Positions 30,432-40,767 are shown, counted from the first letter of the stretch. The stretch: DNA of 64,000 bases from Trichomonas vaginalis G3 (GCF_026262505.1 NC_067206.1:23699896-23763895); one strand, 5' to 3'. Translations and numbers: made by a program. The notes: generated by a model not told the origin, from the sequence alone.

Positions 30432-30780
30432 TCCTGAACTGTTGTCAAAATGTCATGTTGTCACACTTTTTCAGAGAAGTTAAATGACCTGGTAGCACAT
30501 GGTAACATGGTAGCACCTTCAGTTCTTCAAAAATAAGTCATAACTACCTTCCTCCTGAACTGTTGTCAAAATGTCATGTTGTCACACTTTTTCAGAGAAG
30601 TTAAATGACCTGGTAGCACATGGTAACATGGTAGCACCTTCAGTTCTTCAAAAATAAGTCATAACTACCTTCCTCCTGAACTGTTGTCAAAATGTCATGT
30701 TGTCACATTTTTTCAGAGAAGTTAAATGACCTGGTAGCACATGGTAACATGGTAGCACCTTCAGTTCTTCAAAAATAATT
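30432..30780 (-). repeat. Iteron-like array upstream of primase-helicase (element 1)
   Basis: Three long units identical in design to those at 27469-27985 but on the opposite strand. It lies about 65 bp upstream of the primase-helicase start. Confidence 0.9.
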
Positions 30781-30847
30781 AATTATTGAATAACCTAAAA
30801 ACATTCACGATAAAATAAGTGATAACAAATTTTTATTTTTATCATAA

Positions 30848-31012
30848 ATGAATACCCCACAAGCTCAAAATTTACCACGAATCATAACAAGGGAGGAAAT
30901 GATAAAAATGATGCAAGAACATGTTAAAAATAACAAACCACTAAAATTGAGAAAATGTGGTTATGCGGTAATGATGGAAAGAGAGATGTTGTCGAAGAGG
31001 AATAAAAATTAA
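30848..31012 (+). CDS. Small basic Maverick protein, 54 residues (element 1)
   Basis: Starts MNTPQAQNLPRIITREEMIK and ends in a lysine-rich tail. It starts at TTTTTATCATAAATG and overlaps the convergent next gene by four bases. The counterpart at 61674-61838 has the same length with a few substitutions, so it appears to be under coding constraint. The family is unknown. Confidence 0.65.
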   Translation: MNTPQAQNLPRIITREEMIKMMQEHVKNNKPLKLRKCGYAVMMEREMLSKRNKN

Positions 31013-31281
31013 ATTTGGATAGAGTTTAAAAATTCATCTTTATTAAATTCATCTCTTCCAATCAATTTATTTATTCTATTAAATTCTTTTATTTTTGCTT
31101 CACTCAGTTTAAGGATTGAACGATAAGTTTCTAATTTTTCGATTATTTCTTTCCTCTCTTTATCGTTTTCAACCCCACCACATTGTGGCTTCTTTTTGTA
31201 ATAACATATTTTTGATTTAATTCTGTTTAGTTTCTTTTTATATTCATCGTCTGGACTCTTGACTGCTTCGTTGTTACTCAT
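31009..31281 (-). CDS. Small coiled-coil Maverick protein, 90 residues (element 1)
   Basis: Lysine-rich and helical (DDEYKKKLNRIKSKICYYKK; EIIEKLETYRSILKLSEAKI). Intact, just downstream of the integrase gene and in the same orientation. No family recognised. Confidence 0.65.
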   Translation of the reverse strand: MSNNEAVKSPDDEYKKKLNRIKSKICYYKKKPQCGGVENDKERKEIIEKLETYRSILKLSEAKIKEFNRINKLIGRDEFNKDEFLNSIQI

Positions 31282-31355
31282 TTCTTACGAAATAAAAAAA
31301 TTAAATATTATTTAAATATAATGGAGTAATAAAATAAATCGGAATTTCTATTAAT

Positions 31356-32829
31356 TTATTGTTCAACTTCAACTAATGCATTGCCGTTAATATATCTAAC
31401 AAATTCAGCTATTGTGTCAAATCTTCGTCTTCTTTTTGTCATTGATTTATCAGTTTTTCCATAATCGAGATGAATCAAAACTTTATCCCTTGTTTAAAAT
31501 TCATGAGCCCGAATTAATTTGTTCACGTTTAACATCATTCAACCTTTCCATTTGCTTTCTAATATATTCCCATTCTTTTGAAATATCATTTTTCATTTCC
31601 ACCGGTTTCATGTTTATTGTTCTATGCCATGTATTATTGTAATAATATACTAACTGCTGTATGATGGAGTCATGATTTCCATCCCAGTATATCTGACCAT
31701 TAACCCCTAACGCATCTCTAAGAGTTCTCATTACCGCATCAACTATTTTATTATGAAACGTATATGGAGAGGATGAAAAGTAAAAATTAATTTGTGGGAA
31801 ATAATGAGCCATAGCTGCCTGAAATCCTTTATCACCATCACCCCTTATATTATCTACTCTTTCATGATCTAGTAAGTATTGAATAGCTCTTCTTGTTTCC
31901 TGTTCTGTTTTCCCTTTCACCGGAATGCAATATAAATATCTGGTGTTAATGTTAATGGCAAATAAATAAGTAACGTTTCCTCTTGAATATTCTAAATGAT
32001 CGATTTCGTATGAATATGGATATGGTGCAAATGAAGGGCGACTAAATTTTTCCTTTAACGGTTGAATTTTTGGGTCAGTTGGTTTATTTAATATTTTGAA
32101 ATCCTTTTTAAAATCTTTTTGCTTCTTTAATGTTTGAAATGGATATAATAAAGTGAATGATGAAGGATTAACTGAAGGAGGAGGAGGTACTGTCGTTGGA
32201 GGGTTTGGTGTTGCAGGTGGTTTAATTTTATCTGCTTTGATTTTGGATTTCATTCCCCCCTTCATTAATTCTGGATGTATTCTATTCATTTGTTTTAAAT
32301 ATGCTGTATATAAAGGTTTGATATACTTTCCCGCTTCGAGTTTATGTTGAAGGATGAATTCCAAAAGTTGATCTTCATTTAAAAGTCGGGCTGAATATGG
32401 TTTAACTAATGAATCATAAATTAAAGCTTGTGCTTCATTTATGGTCTGAAGGACCTGGGCGTTTTGCACCTTTTGTTTTTGTTCCTTTGGTTTTTGCGGC
32501 TCAGGATTATATAATTTATATAATTTATATAATTCATCAATATCTTCTTCTGTTAATACTTTATTTTTGAAATCTTTCAATTGTTTAAGTTGTGATTTAC
32601 TTTTTCCCTTTGAATATTCATTATTTTTAATTTTGTCTTTAATTTTAGAAATTATTTTATCATGATATTTCAAAACTTCATTTTTATAATACGAATAATA
32701 ATAATCCATATCATCACCCGTTATATTGTTATCATGTTTTTGGAGATATGATTTTAATTCATAATAATTAAGAAAATTTTGATTAAGTACTAAATCATCA
32801 ATTAAATTTTTTAAATCTACGCTATTCAT
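31356..32829 (-). pseudogene. INT: Retroviral-type (DDE) integrase gene of Maverick (element 1)
   Basis: The integrase inserts the element and makes the 6-bp target duplication. The N-terminal ~200 residues are helical and end in a proline-rich linker (PPTTVPPPPSVNPSS). The catalytic core shows PYSYEIDHLEY, then VTYLFAININTRYLYCIPVK, IRGDGDKGFQAAM and FHNKIVDAVMRTLRDAL, giving three acidic positions with the usual spacing. A basic chromo/SH3-like tail region follows. About one break. The start is in TTATATAAATG. Confidence 0.9.
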
Positions 32830-32931
32830 TTATATAAAAATAAAATAAGTGTTTTAAGGGTGCCCGCCTCTTTGAATCATAGTATCAAAACCATTATTTA
32901 CGGTTCCTTTTGTCTCTTCTGTGGCATTTTA

Positions 32932-35900
32932 TTAAATAAATGGCATACAACATCCATTTTCACAACATACAGCCTTAGTGTGTGCTCCTGTTAATGCAGT
33001 CTTACCGATTGTTAAGCGAGTCATTGACCCGTTTTTAAGTTGTAAATTAATATTCTGACCATCAAATATCACTTTATCATTTATTATATCCAAATAATTT
33101 TTAGGTGTTAATTGTTTATTTTGTCGTAAACTAACTCCTTTCATTTTTTGTGCAATCTTTTTAAAATCACTTCCATCAATTGAACCGTTGAATGAAGTAT
33201 AACACTTAGGACATAAAGCAACCATGTTATCACCTTGTTTCTCAATTGCTAAACCCAATAACTTCTTCTCATGTGCTTTTTCTTCAGCTTTATTCTTTAA
33301 TTTAGGTTTAAATTTCTCATTAAAACAGAAGAAATCAAAAGGTGCGAATTTGTAAATGTTTTTATCATAAAATTTTTTATCGGTTACAATTGCTTGAAAT
33401 GCTTGAGTGTTAGGAAGATTTGGGTCGCCAGCGATTGCCCAATAAGATGAATCAGTATCACCTTCAATGAAATGAAAACGATTAACATCCATGCATTTAT
33501 ACATAAAATCATAAATGAAAACCAAATACCAGTATTTTGCGTTATCTAAAGTGAAGAATGCCTCTTGTAAACATGTATCACATCTATAAAATCTATCTTT
33601 AAGCATCACTTGATACGTATCCTCTCCTATTTCTCTTATGTTTTTAAACTTATTTGACATACATGCAACGCGTGCCTTCTGTGCATTCATTATTTTAGTC
33701 TTTGCGTAATTTTGTGTATTCATTGCATCGTAACCATATGATCCATTAAGTGAAATCTTGCAAAATAAACTTTTTCCTTTATTTCCTTCTAATTCAGCCT
33801 TTTGTCTTTCGTTCATAAATTCATTCGCAAATTCATTAAAACAAGTATTTTTCGTAAATGTTAAAATTGATTGAATGTCATCAATGATAAAATGAAATCT
33901 GTCTATTAGATACCAAAGATAATAAGAAGAAAATGGTTGATATTGGTTGTGTGTTGATGCTAACTGAGTTAATTTCCTCTGTTTCTGGTCAACTGGTAGA
34001 TTGTTTGATTTCATGTAATTATACATAAAACACCAATTGTTTTTTCATCTGTGATAATATCAAAGTTTCTTATTATTGGTAAAAAGTTTATGTAATCATT
34101 AATGTATTTTTCATCAATGTGACCCTTTACTTCAGCCACGAATAAAGTATTTTTCTTCTTAATTATTCCCAGTGCTTTTGCTTTCTTTGTTGCTGTATCA
34201 CAAATGATAACACCATTCAATCTTCCCGGCATATACATTTTATGGTCAGTATATTGAATGAAATCATGAGGATTAGATGAAAATGATGAAGGATATAATG
34301 AATTAAAGTCAACACCAACGAAATGAGTCATAATGTTGGAAGTGTCCTCATTTGATACAGTTTTAGTTTCTGGATTATATGAAAGTTTATTAATGTGCGT
34401 GATTCCTTTAAGATTTACTCTATGTTGAACATTTGATAAACCACCAGTAATTCCATTACGGAGGATGTGATAAGCTTCAACTGAATCTAGAGTCATTGGT
34501 AAATTATTTTTTAATGTATAATTTCTTAAATTGATTCTTAAACGTTGAACATCTTCATCTTTATTTGATTTTACGACATTGCAATAACAACACATTAACT
34601 GACAATTTTCTTTGGTATGTGGTTTTTCATTATCGATTCTATCTAATGTTGGTTTATTAGCATATGTAAACGCTTTACCACACATTTTGCATTTAGATGA
34701 AAGGATTAAATCGTGATAGTATTGATAGTCATCCATTGAAACATTGTTTTTAGTATCCCTTTCTGCTTTTTCATCTTGTTTCTTATATGAATCAATTTTA
34801 TATTTCCAATACTTTTTTGTTAATTCAAAACTTGATTCCACATTTTCTTCTTCTGGATATGTTTCGTTAGGATTGAAGTTCTTATATGCTAACGCGTAAC
34901 GAATCATTGATGCATTCGATGATAAAGAAAGATTATGAAGCATGTCAATTTTATAAACAAATGTTTCTTCAATAATTTTATCAATTGGGTCAATCATAAT
35001 TTCAACGTCTTTATTGCAATAATGAATAAAATATTCTAATCTATTCTCAAAATTTTTAGCATCATTGAGATATATTTGATAATCTGAATCGGATATTGTT
35101 TCTTGAGTTAATGCTGAATAAAATGAATCTTGAGTGAATGGTTCCACTTTATATAATTCATCTTCGTAATTCTCCCATGTGATGAATTGATAAGGGAAAA
35201 AGGATTTAACACGTGATTTATTGTTTCCGAAATCTTGAGTGAATTGGTCTAATGTTCCACCCGCTATATAATTTCTGATGTCAATAAATCTTAATTCATA
35301 TGGACAGTTTGTTTTCTTTACAATGATTTGCTTAAATTGAGAAGAAGAACCCAGCATTGATTTTATTTTCCATTTTGCAGTGTTTAAATCACGAAGAATT
35401 AAATTTAAATCAAACTTTCCCGAATTAAAACCTATGATATTCACTTTATTGAATTCCTCATCTAGAAGTTCTTTAAATGCTTCCTTCTGTTTTTCATTTA
35501 ATGTATGGACAAAGTCCCCGCCGTTTGGTCCGTTTGCGGCTTCATTAATTCTTCATATTGTTCAATATTTGATTTAGCAACTAATGAACAGGTTGAAAAT
35601 AAAAATTCAATCCAATCAGAGATGAACGAATCACTTGATGTTAAGCAAAAATTCCTCGTAAATGTTTTATCACGGTCTACGACCTCGCCGCTTCGGTCTG
35701 AAAGACCTTCAGGACTCAAAGAGTCCGTTTGCGGCTTTATTTTGACAGTTGATGATACCATAAATGGTTTTAAGTAAGCGTTCAAAGTTGCACATTCAGA
35801 AAGTTGAAGTTCTTCTTTAGTCTCTAATGTTTCGAAGTCAAAAGTAATATAATATCTTGTTGGTTTATAATATTCCTGCAAATTATGTGCTAATAGCCAT

Positions 35901-36472
35901 TGATATATCTTCTGTTTCGTGATATGTGGTGCATATGGTTGTTGTGTGTTTTGCAATTGAACGTCTTGAATTAATCTTCCATTATTTTCTTTACATTTCT
36001 CACAATGCTTTAAAAATCTTCTTTGGTTTTTCCTTTCTGGGTCATCACGGATAGAATATACTTCTTCTTTGCAAAAGGGGCAAACTTTATATCCTGTGAG
36101 TGCTTCAACGTCTGTAATTCTGTCAGCGTGAAGTTTTCCACATGGACTCTGTGTTAATAAAATATTTACTGTTTCAAATTCTGGATCTATCATTATTGAT
36201 TCCACTAATGGAAAGTCTACCTTATTTATGTCTACGTCTTCTGGTTGAGGGTCACAATAATAAAAATCAATATTAACGTTTAACATTCTTGCTAACCTCT
36301 CACTTTCTGATGAAATGTCAAATCCTTCATATGCATCTATGGCTTCATTTAAATAACTTCTACGAGTTTTAGGATTAACACCATCAGGAATGTTATAGAA
36401 GCGTTTAAATAACCTTCTACCTTCGGCTCTTATTTGATTATCATTCATTTTAGCTGTTCCGTTTTTGTTCAT
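32932..36472 (-). pseudogene. POLB: Protein-primed DNA polymerase B gene of Maverick (element 1)
   Basis: Family B polymerase that replicates the element, probably from a terminal protein. Visible are a Zn-finger-like N-terminal region (CPFCKEE...CEKCKEN), exonuclease motifs YITFDFETLE, IIGFNSGKFDLNLIL and YCNKDVEIM, and polymerase motifs DFNSLYPSSF (A), KISLNGSYGYD (B) and EGDTDSSY (C). Between exonuclease and polymerase lies an HNH-type segment, CKMCGK...LDRIDNEKPHTKENC...CCYCN. A C-terminal cysteine cluster (CPKCYTSF; CCENGCC) ends it. About two breaks. The start follows TCTTACATAAATG. Confidence 0.92.
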
Positions 36473-36536
36473 TTATGTAAGAATAAAAAATTAAAAAATA
36501 AATAAAAATAAAGTTTATTTTTTTTAAAGTCCAGGG

Positions 36537-37649
36537 CTAAAGTCCATAAAATGAATTAAGAACACATAAATTTTTATCATCTGCGACGTGACGAATACAT
36601 TTTAATTTACTCAAGAATGCGTACCCTGATACATTAAATCTAATTCCTGTCTTATTTAATTTCACAACTTTGAAAAGGAATGTATGAATAGCTATAAAAT
36701 GATGAGATGATGTTTTATGGGTTGCTTCCATTTTTTCTGAAATAAATGAATAAATATAATGTTTATAAGTTTTCATATCTTTTATATTCTTAATAACGAA
36801 TGGTATAGACCTTTCAACTTCGTCTTCCTTCGGTGCTGTTCTTTCATATGAAACATTATTAGTATCTTCAATAATGAAACCACAATCGCATAAAATTTTA
36901 TATGTACCAATTGTTTCTTTTGATATTTTATCTAACAAATCAAAAACTTTATCAACACCTGCACATTTATTTAAATAATAATTTGTGTAAATATCATGGT
37001 CTTCTTTCTTAATCGTATTTGTTGCATATGTTACATTTTTCAGTGCTTTTTTGAATTTTTCAGAATCAAGAGGAGGTGAAAGTAATATACATGGATAATC
37101 TCCATCGTCAATAAATTGTAACTTATGTTTATGAATAAATTTTGTGCCTTCTTCTGAAAGTGTTTCATCTATTTCACCATCTAATAAATTTTTAGTAGAT
37201 TCCAAAAAGTAATTTTTATATCTTTCTTCATGAGATTTTTGAACTTCTGATTCTGAAGCTGGGATATTCATTAAACCCTCTACTTCATTCTCATTATATT
37301 TTTCAACTTCTCTTAATTCCTTAATTTTTTCATCTATTTCATCTCTTATTTTTTCCAGTCTTTCAATTTCATCATATTCATCATCTTTAATCCGTTCTTC
37401 ATAATATTCAGGGAAAACATCAGGTTCTTTAGGTTTTTCTTCTTCAGATGTGGGATATAAGAAATTTATAACATCATCTTTATTCATTTTTCCATCATAA
37501 TCTAAATCATTTAATAACTCCGCGAATTTTTGACAATTTCTTAAATAATATTTATTAACTTCATAACTCGCCTCCTCTAATATATCCTTTATTTCCTCGT
37601 TTGTGAATCCCAATTTTTTAACGTCGTTAGTCTTGACACTCATTTTCAT
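36537..37649 (-). CDS. Maverick acidic protein with one EF-hand-like loop (element 1)
   Basis: 370 residues, intact. The loop DLDYDGKMNKDD (residues 48-59) has acidic residues at the calcium-ligand positions 1, 3, 5 and 12 and a glycine at 6. It is followed by an acidic coiled coil (about 75-120) and a C-terminal globular part with several Cys and His residues (CDCGF; HHFIAIHTF; NLCVLNSFYGL). Its first four codons (MKMS) come from the right terminal repeat, mirroring the gene at 17757. Family not recognised. Confidence 0.65.
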   Translation of the reverse strand: MKMSVKTNDVKKLGFTNEEIKDILEEASYEVNKYYLRNCQKFAELLNDLDYDGKMNKDDVINFLYPTSEEEKPKEPDVFPEYYEERIKDDEYDEIERLEKIRDEIDEKIKELREVEKYNENEVEGLMNIPASESEVQKSHEERYKNYFLESTKNLLDGEIDETLSEEGTKFIHKHKLQFIDDGDYPCILLSPPLDSEKFKKALKNVTYATNTIKKEDHDIYTNYYLNKCAGVDKVFDLLDKISKETIGTYKILCDCGFIIEDTNNVSYERTAPKEDEVERSIPFVIKNIKDMKTYKHYIYSFISEKMEATHKTSSHHFIAIHTFLFKVVKLNKTGIRFNVSGYAFLSKLKCIRHVADDKNLCVLNSFYGL

Positions 37650-38453
37650 ACGAATTAAAAAAATAAATTATTCAAAAAATGTAAGACATGAATTTTTAAA
37701 GTTTATTTTTTTATTCATGAAAATAATTATTTCTAATTTCTTTTACTCTCTCGTATATACTAGATTTAAAGAATTCAGAACTTTTACCATAATCTCCTAA
37801 ATGTTTTCTTATCCCCAACGTGTGCCAGTTATTATATGAAACTGAATAAACTTTATCTTTATCTTTACACCTTTCATCACTTCCAATATATTTATATCTC
37901 AGTTTTGATTTAGCATTTTCATATTCATTAGCGTTTAATAATTCACAGTCTTCCTTTTTAAATTGATGTTTAAGATATTCAGGATTTAATACTCTACGTT
38001 TATATGCTCCTAACTTAGTTCTAAAGGTTTTTCTACAAAATTTAGGAATTCCATCCTCTTTAATGTCATCAATGATTTCCATTTCATTATTTTCAATTTC
38101 TTCTTCTCGTTTATGAGGTCTTTGATTATGACTCCATTGATTCCATGAAATTAAATATTCTTTATCATTATATTTATACCTCATTAGCTTATTTTGGCTT
38201 TCATATTCATTTAATAATTCACAATCTTCATTTTTAAATTGAAGTTTAACCCATTCAGGATTTAAACAATGTTTAATTAATCGCGGAATATCTGACATCA
38301 TCTATATATAGCTTCTTTTATAAAAGATAAAAAAATAAATTATTTTAAAATTAATGTTAATTCTTTAATGATTTATAAATAAATATATTTTAATGCATCG
38401 TCTATATATAGATGTTACAAAAAAAGTCACTAAACCCGTACTCATATACTACT
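37637..38453. repeat. Right terminal inverted repeat of element 1
   Basis: Mirror of 16953-17769, ending CTCATATACTACT, followed by the CATTTT target duplication. Confidence 0.95.
37711..38301 (-). CDS. Terminal-repeat ORF, two-repeat protein of unknown function (element 1, right)
   Basis: Identical protein to 17105-17695, transcribed inward from the opposite end. Any product is therefore expressed from two symmetric loci in each element. Confidence 0.7.
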   Translation of the reverse strand: MMSDIPRLIKHCLNPEWVKLQFKNEDCELLNEYESQNKLMRYKYNDKEYLISWNQWSHNQRPHKREEEIENNEMEIIDDIKEDGIPKFCRKTFRTKLGAYKRRVLNPEYLKHQFKKEDCELLNANEYENAKSKLRYKYIGSDERCKDKDKVYSVSYNNWHTLGIRKHLGDYGKSSEFFKSSIYERVKEIRNNYFHE

Positions 38454-38459
38454 CATTTT

Positions 38460-38941
38460 TGATTGAATTTAATATTTTTTTACACTTAATCATGAATATG
38501 TGCCAACAGGATATAATGCATTATAGTTCACTTCAAGGAGATGTATTAAATACACTCTATAGATTCCCACATAAGCTAAAAAAAATTGAACAAATATCTT
38601 GGAATTATTTAATGGTAGAATGGCGGTTTATTTAATGTTCAAGATTGAATTCTTGAAGTTTCAAGAAATATTAATGATTTTTTTTTAGAGAAATCATTAC
38701 AAACTGAAGTAAAAGATGAATAAAAACTGTAATGTTGCTAAAAATCTGCGGAACAATAGAAGATTTCTTAACAAATTTTCTGAGGATCAGAATATTAAAT
38801 TACGATTAAAATTCGGCCATTAAATATTTAATCGTAATGATGATAAATAGCCGATAATGGGAATGATTATAATTGATGGTTAGTAGTTTCTGAGTTTGAA
38901 TGAAATATAATCAATATTTTGATCAAAGTCAATACGAATTG
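38460..38941. other. Flank of element 1: end of S24 palindrome arm, then unremarkable intergenic DNA
   Basis: 38460-38483 completes the S24 palindrome arm. The rest is AT-rich; nothing else was recognised. Confidence 0.6.
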
Positions 38942-39244
38942 TTAAAACATTTTAGTAATCTTTTGCATATCTTCGGCATACTCTGAAAGATCAGGCAATT
39001 CATCGACAATTGAATCAAATCCGAGTTTTCGTAATGCTTTGATAACTCCTGTAGAATCTACATACTGCTTAGGACGCTCGGAATTATCAATTGCTGCTAA
39101 AGCCATTAGTTCGATAAATTCTGTTGTCATTTCTGTCAAAAATTCAATACTTCCTTGGCACAATCTCACATCTGAGTCTCCAATACCCGCCTTTGCTACT
39201 GATTTAACTCTTTGTGGATTCAATCTAATCTCTTCTTCAGTCAT
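38942..39244 (-). CDS. Histone-fold protein of the NF-YB/Dr1/POLE3 (CBF/archaeal histone) class
   Basis: 100 residues, almost all of it one histone fold: LNPQRVKSVAKAGIG (helix 1 and loop), DVRLCQGSIEFLTEMTTEFI then ELMALAA (long helix 2), and KQYVDSTGVIKALRKLGFDS with YAEDM (helix 3 onward). The spacing fits NF-YB, Dr1 or the small subunits of DNA polymerase epsilon/CHRAC, which dimerise with NF-YC-like partners. I cannot tell these apart without a search. The short termini favour a POLE3- or Dr1-like protein over a full NF-YB. The start is the first ATG of the domain; no strict initiator seen. Confidence 0.7.
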   Translation of the reverse strand: MTEEEIRLNPQRVKSVAKAGIGDSDVRLCQGSIEFLTEMTTEFIELMALAAIDNSERPKQYVDSTGVIKALRKLGFDSIVDELPDLSEYAEDMQKITKMF

Positions 39245-39539
39245 TCAATTTCATTGTCACCTTTTGTTTACAGGCGTGCAGTTTTCATGTTTCGACTATT
39301 TCATCCTTCATTCATGCTTTTTGGAAGGGCACATTTAGAAATATGAGGGCCATAATTATAAAAGATATAATTTTCTAACACAGAATAGTAAATGAGAGTT
39401 TATATTTGCAGATATATCTGAAAAAAATAATACAACGCATTTATGCATAATCAAATCATGCAATATAATTACAATATTTCATCAAATATATCAGCAGCTA
39501 ATAATATTCGTAATAGAGAGATTTATCAAATGATTATTA

Positions 39540-40311
39540 GGGAAGTCCATGGACGATTGGAGCGTCCGGGGACTAGATCGCTGTCCATGGACTTGATTCA
39601 TATCCATGGACAACAACATGTCCATGGATATAAATCAAGTCCGTGAATAAATATCTTGTCCATGTAAATGATACTTGTCCATGGACATGATTCTTGTCCA
39701 TGGATAAGGCAATTATAACAGACAACAACGCATGATGGACAATGTATATATATATATATATATAAGTAAATGTGGATAAACTCCTCTTAAATATGCAATA
39801 TATATATATAAGTAAATATGGATAAACTCCTCTTAAATATGCAATATATATATAACGTATGAAACACAAGCTCATCTTTTGTATATAGATATATATTGGT
39901 TAACATAATATATTGACACTTTTATCAATATACCCTTAAATAATATATATAATTAAACATATAAAAATAGTATATATATGGAGATATTCCTATTATTTAT
40001 GCAATATTTATATATAAATTCTTATTAAAAATTATGTTTAAAAATTTAAAAGGATATACTTCTATTGATTGTGCATTATAAATTTATTTAATCAAAAATT
40101 TCTAAATAAATAGACGGACTTAATATTTTTTCACGGAAAATGACATTTTATAAGGAATTGGCCACATCCATGGACAGGTATCATTTACATGGACAAGGAG
40201 CTTTACATGGACTTGATTCATATCCATGGACATGTTGTTGTCCATGGAAACGAATCAAGTCCATGGACAGCGATCTAGTCCCCGGACGCTCCAATCGTCC
40301 ACGGACTTCCC
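39540..40311. mobile_element. MITE/foldback-like element rich in GTCCATGGAC palindromes
   Basis: 772 bp bounded by GGGAAGTCC and its inverse, with TATTA duplicated outside (39535-39539 and 40312-40316). The inverted ends are about 170 bp long and roughly 90% alike. They are packed with about seven copies each of the palindrome GTCCATGGAC or close variants. The middle is AT-rich, with TA microsatellites and a two-copy repeat of about 50 bp (about 39748-39855). It encodes no transposase. Frames crossing it (39443-39646, 39573-39875, 40140-40328) are by-products of the repeats. Confidence 0.78.
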
Positions 40312-40757
40312 TATTATGTCATACCTAAATTCTAGAAATATATAAGAAATTTATGCCAACGAACATGACCAAACTGGTAAATTAAGCATTTAAGATATAA
40401 TTAATTTTTATATTTATCTTATTGCTGTTTTAATGCTCAGCTTATTGAATTATTTATTCAGATGCTTCATAAGACTTTGTGTTATTAGTCACAAGATAGT
40501 AGATTTTGTTCAAATCTAGAGATGAAAATAACAACATGCAAGAGTCAATCATCAACATATTAACAAGTTATGAATTAGACTTGTTTGTGTTTAATTTGAT
40601 TTTTGAAAAATCAAACCAAATCTGAAAGTATATTTTATTGATGTTTCATAATGGTTTTGTATTGTGTGTCTTTGTTGTATGCATTTTTTAGGTTCGTTTT
40701 TCAGTATTTATTGAAGATCTCATTTGTAAATTTTTATCGTCTGGAGGTTTGGGTTGG

Positions 40758-40763
40758 CCTTTT
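40758..40763 (+). promoter_or_regulatory. CCTTTT start-site motif of S24 copy D
   Basis: Four bases before the ATG at 40768. Confidence 0.5.
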
Positions 40764-40767
40764 GGAA

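Larger units (their letters stand above)
16953..38453. mobile_element. Maverick/Polinton element 1, complete length, partly decayed
   Basis: A 21,501-bp element bounded by AGTAGTATATGAG and its inverse, with CATTTT duplicated on both sides (16947-16952 and 38454-38459). The terminal inverted repeats are 817 bp and appear identical. The contents match the Maverick family: DJR-type capsid region, packaging ATPase, minor structural genes and fibre on the plus strand; primase-helicase, integrase and protein-primed polymerase B on the minus strand. Termini look whole, but several genes are interrupted (about ten breaks). Identical termini and intact target duplications indicate a young insertion, made after the S24 palindrome formed. 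Confidence 0.97.

Noticed and set aside
38393-38635. 80-codon frame spanning the right end of Maverick element 1
   Set aside because: It crosses the element-host junction and starts inside the terminal repeat, so it is accidental.
39443-40328. Frames of 62-100 codons across the GTCCATGGAC element
   Set aside because: They read Met-Asp and His-Gly repeats produced by the palindromes and are not genes.
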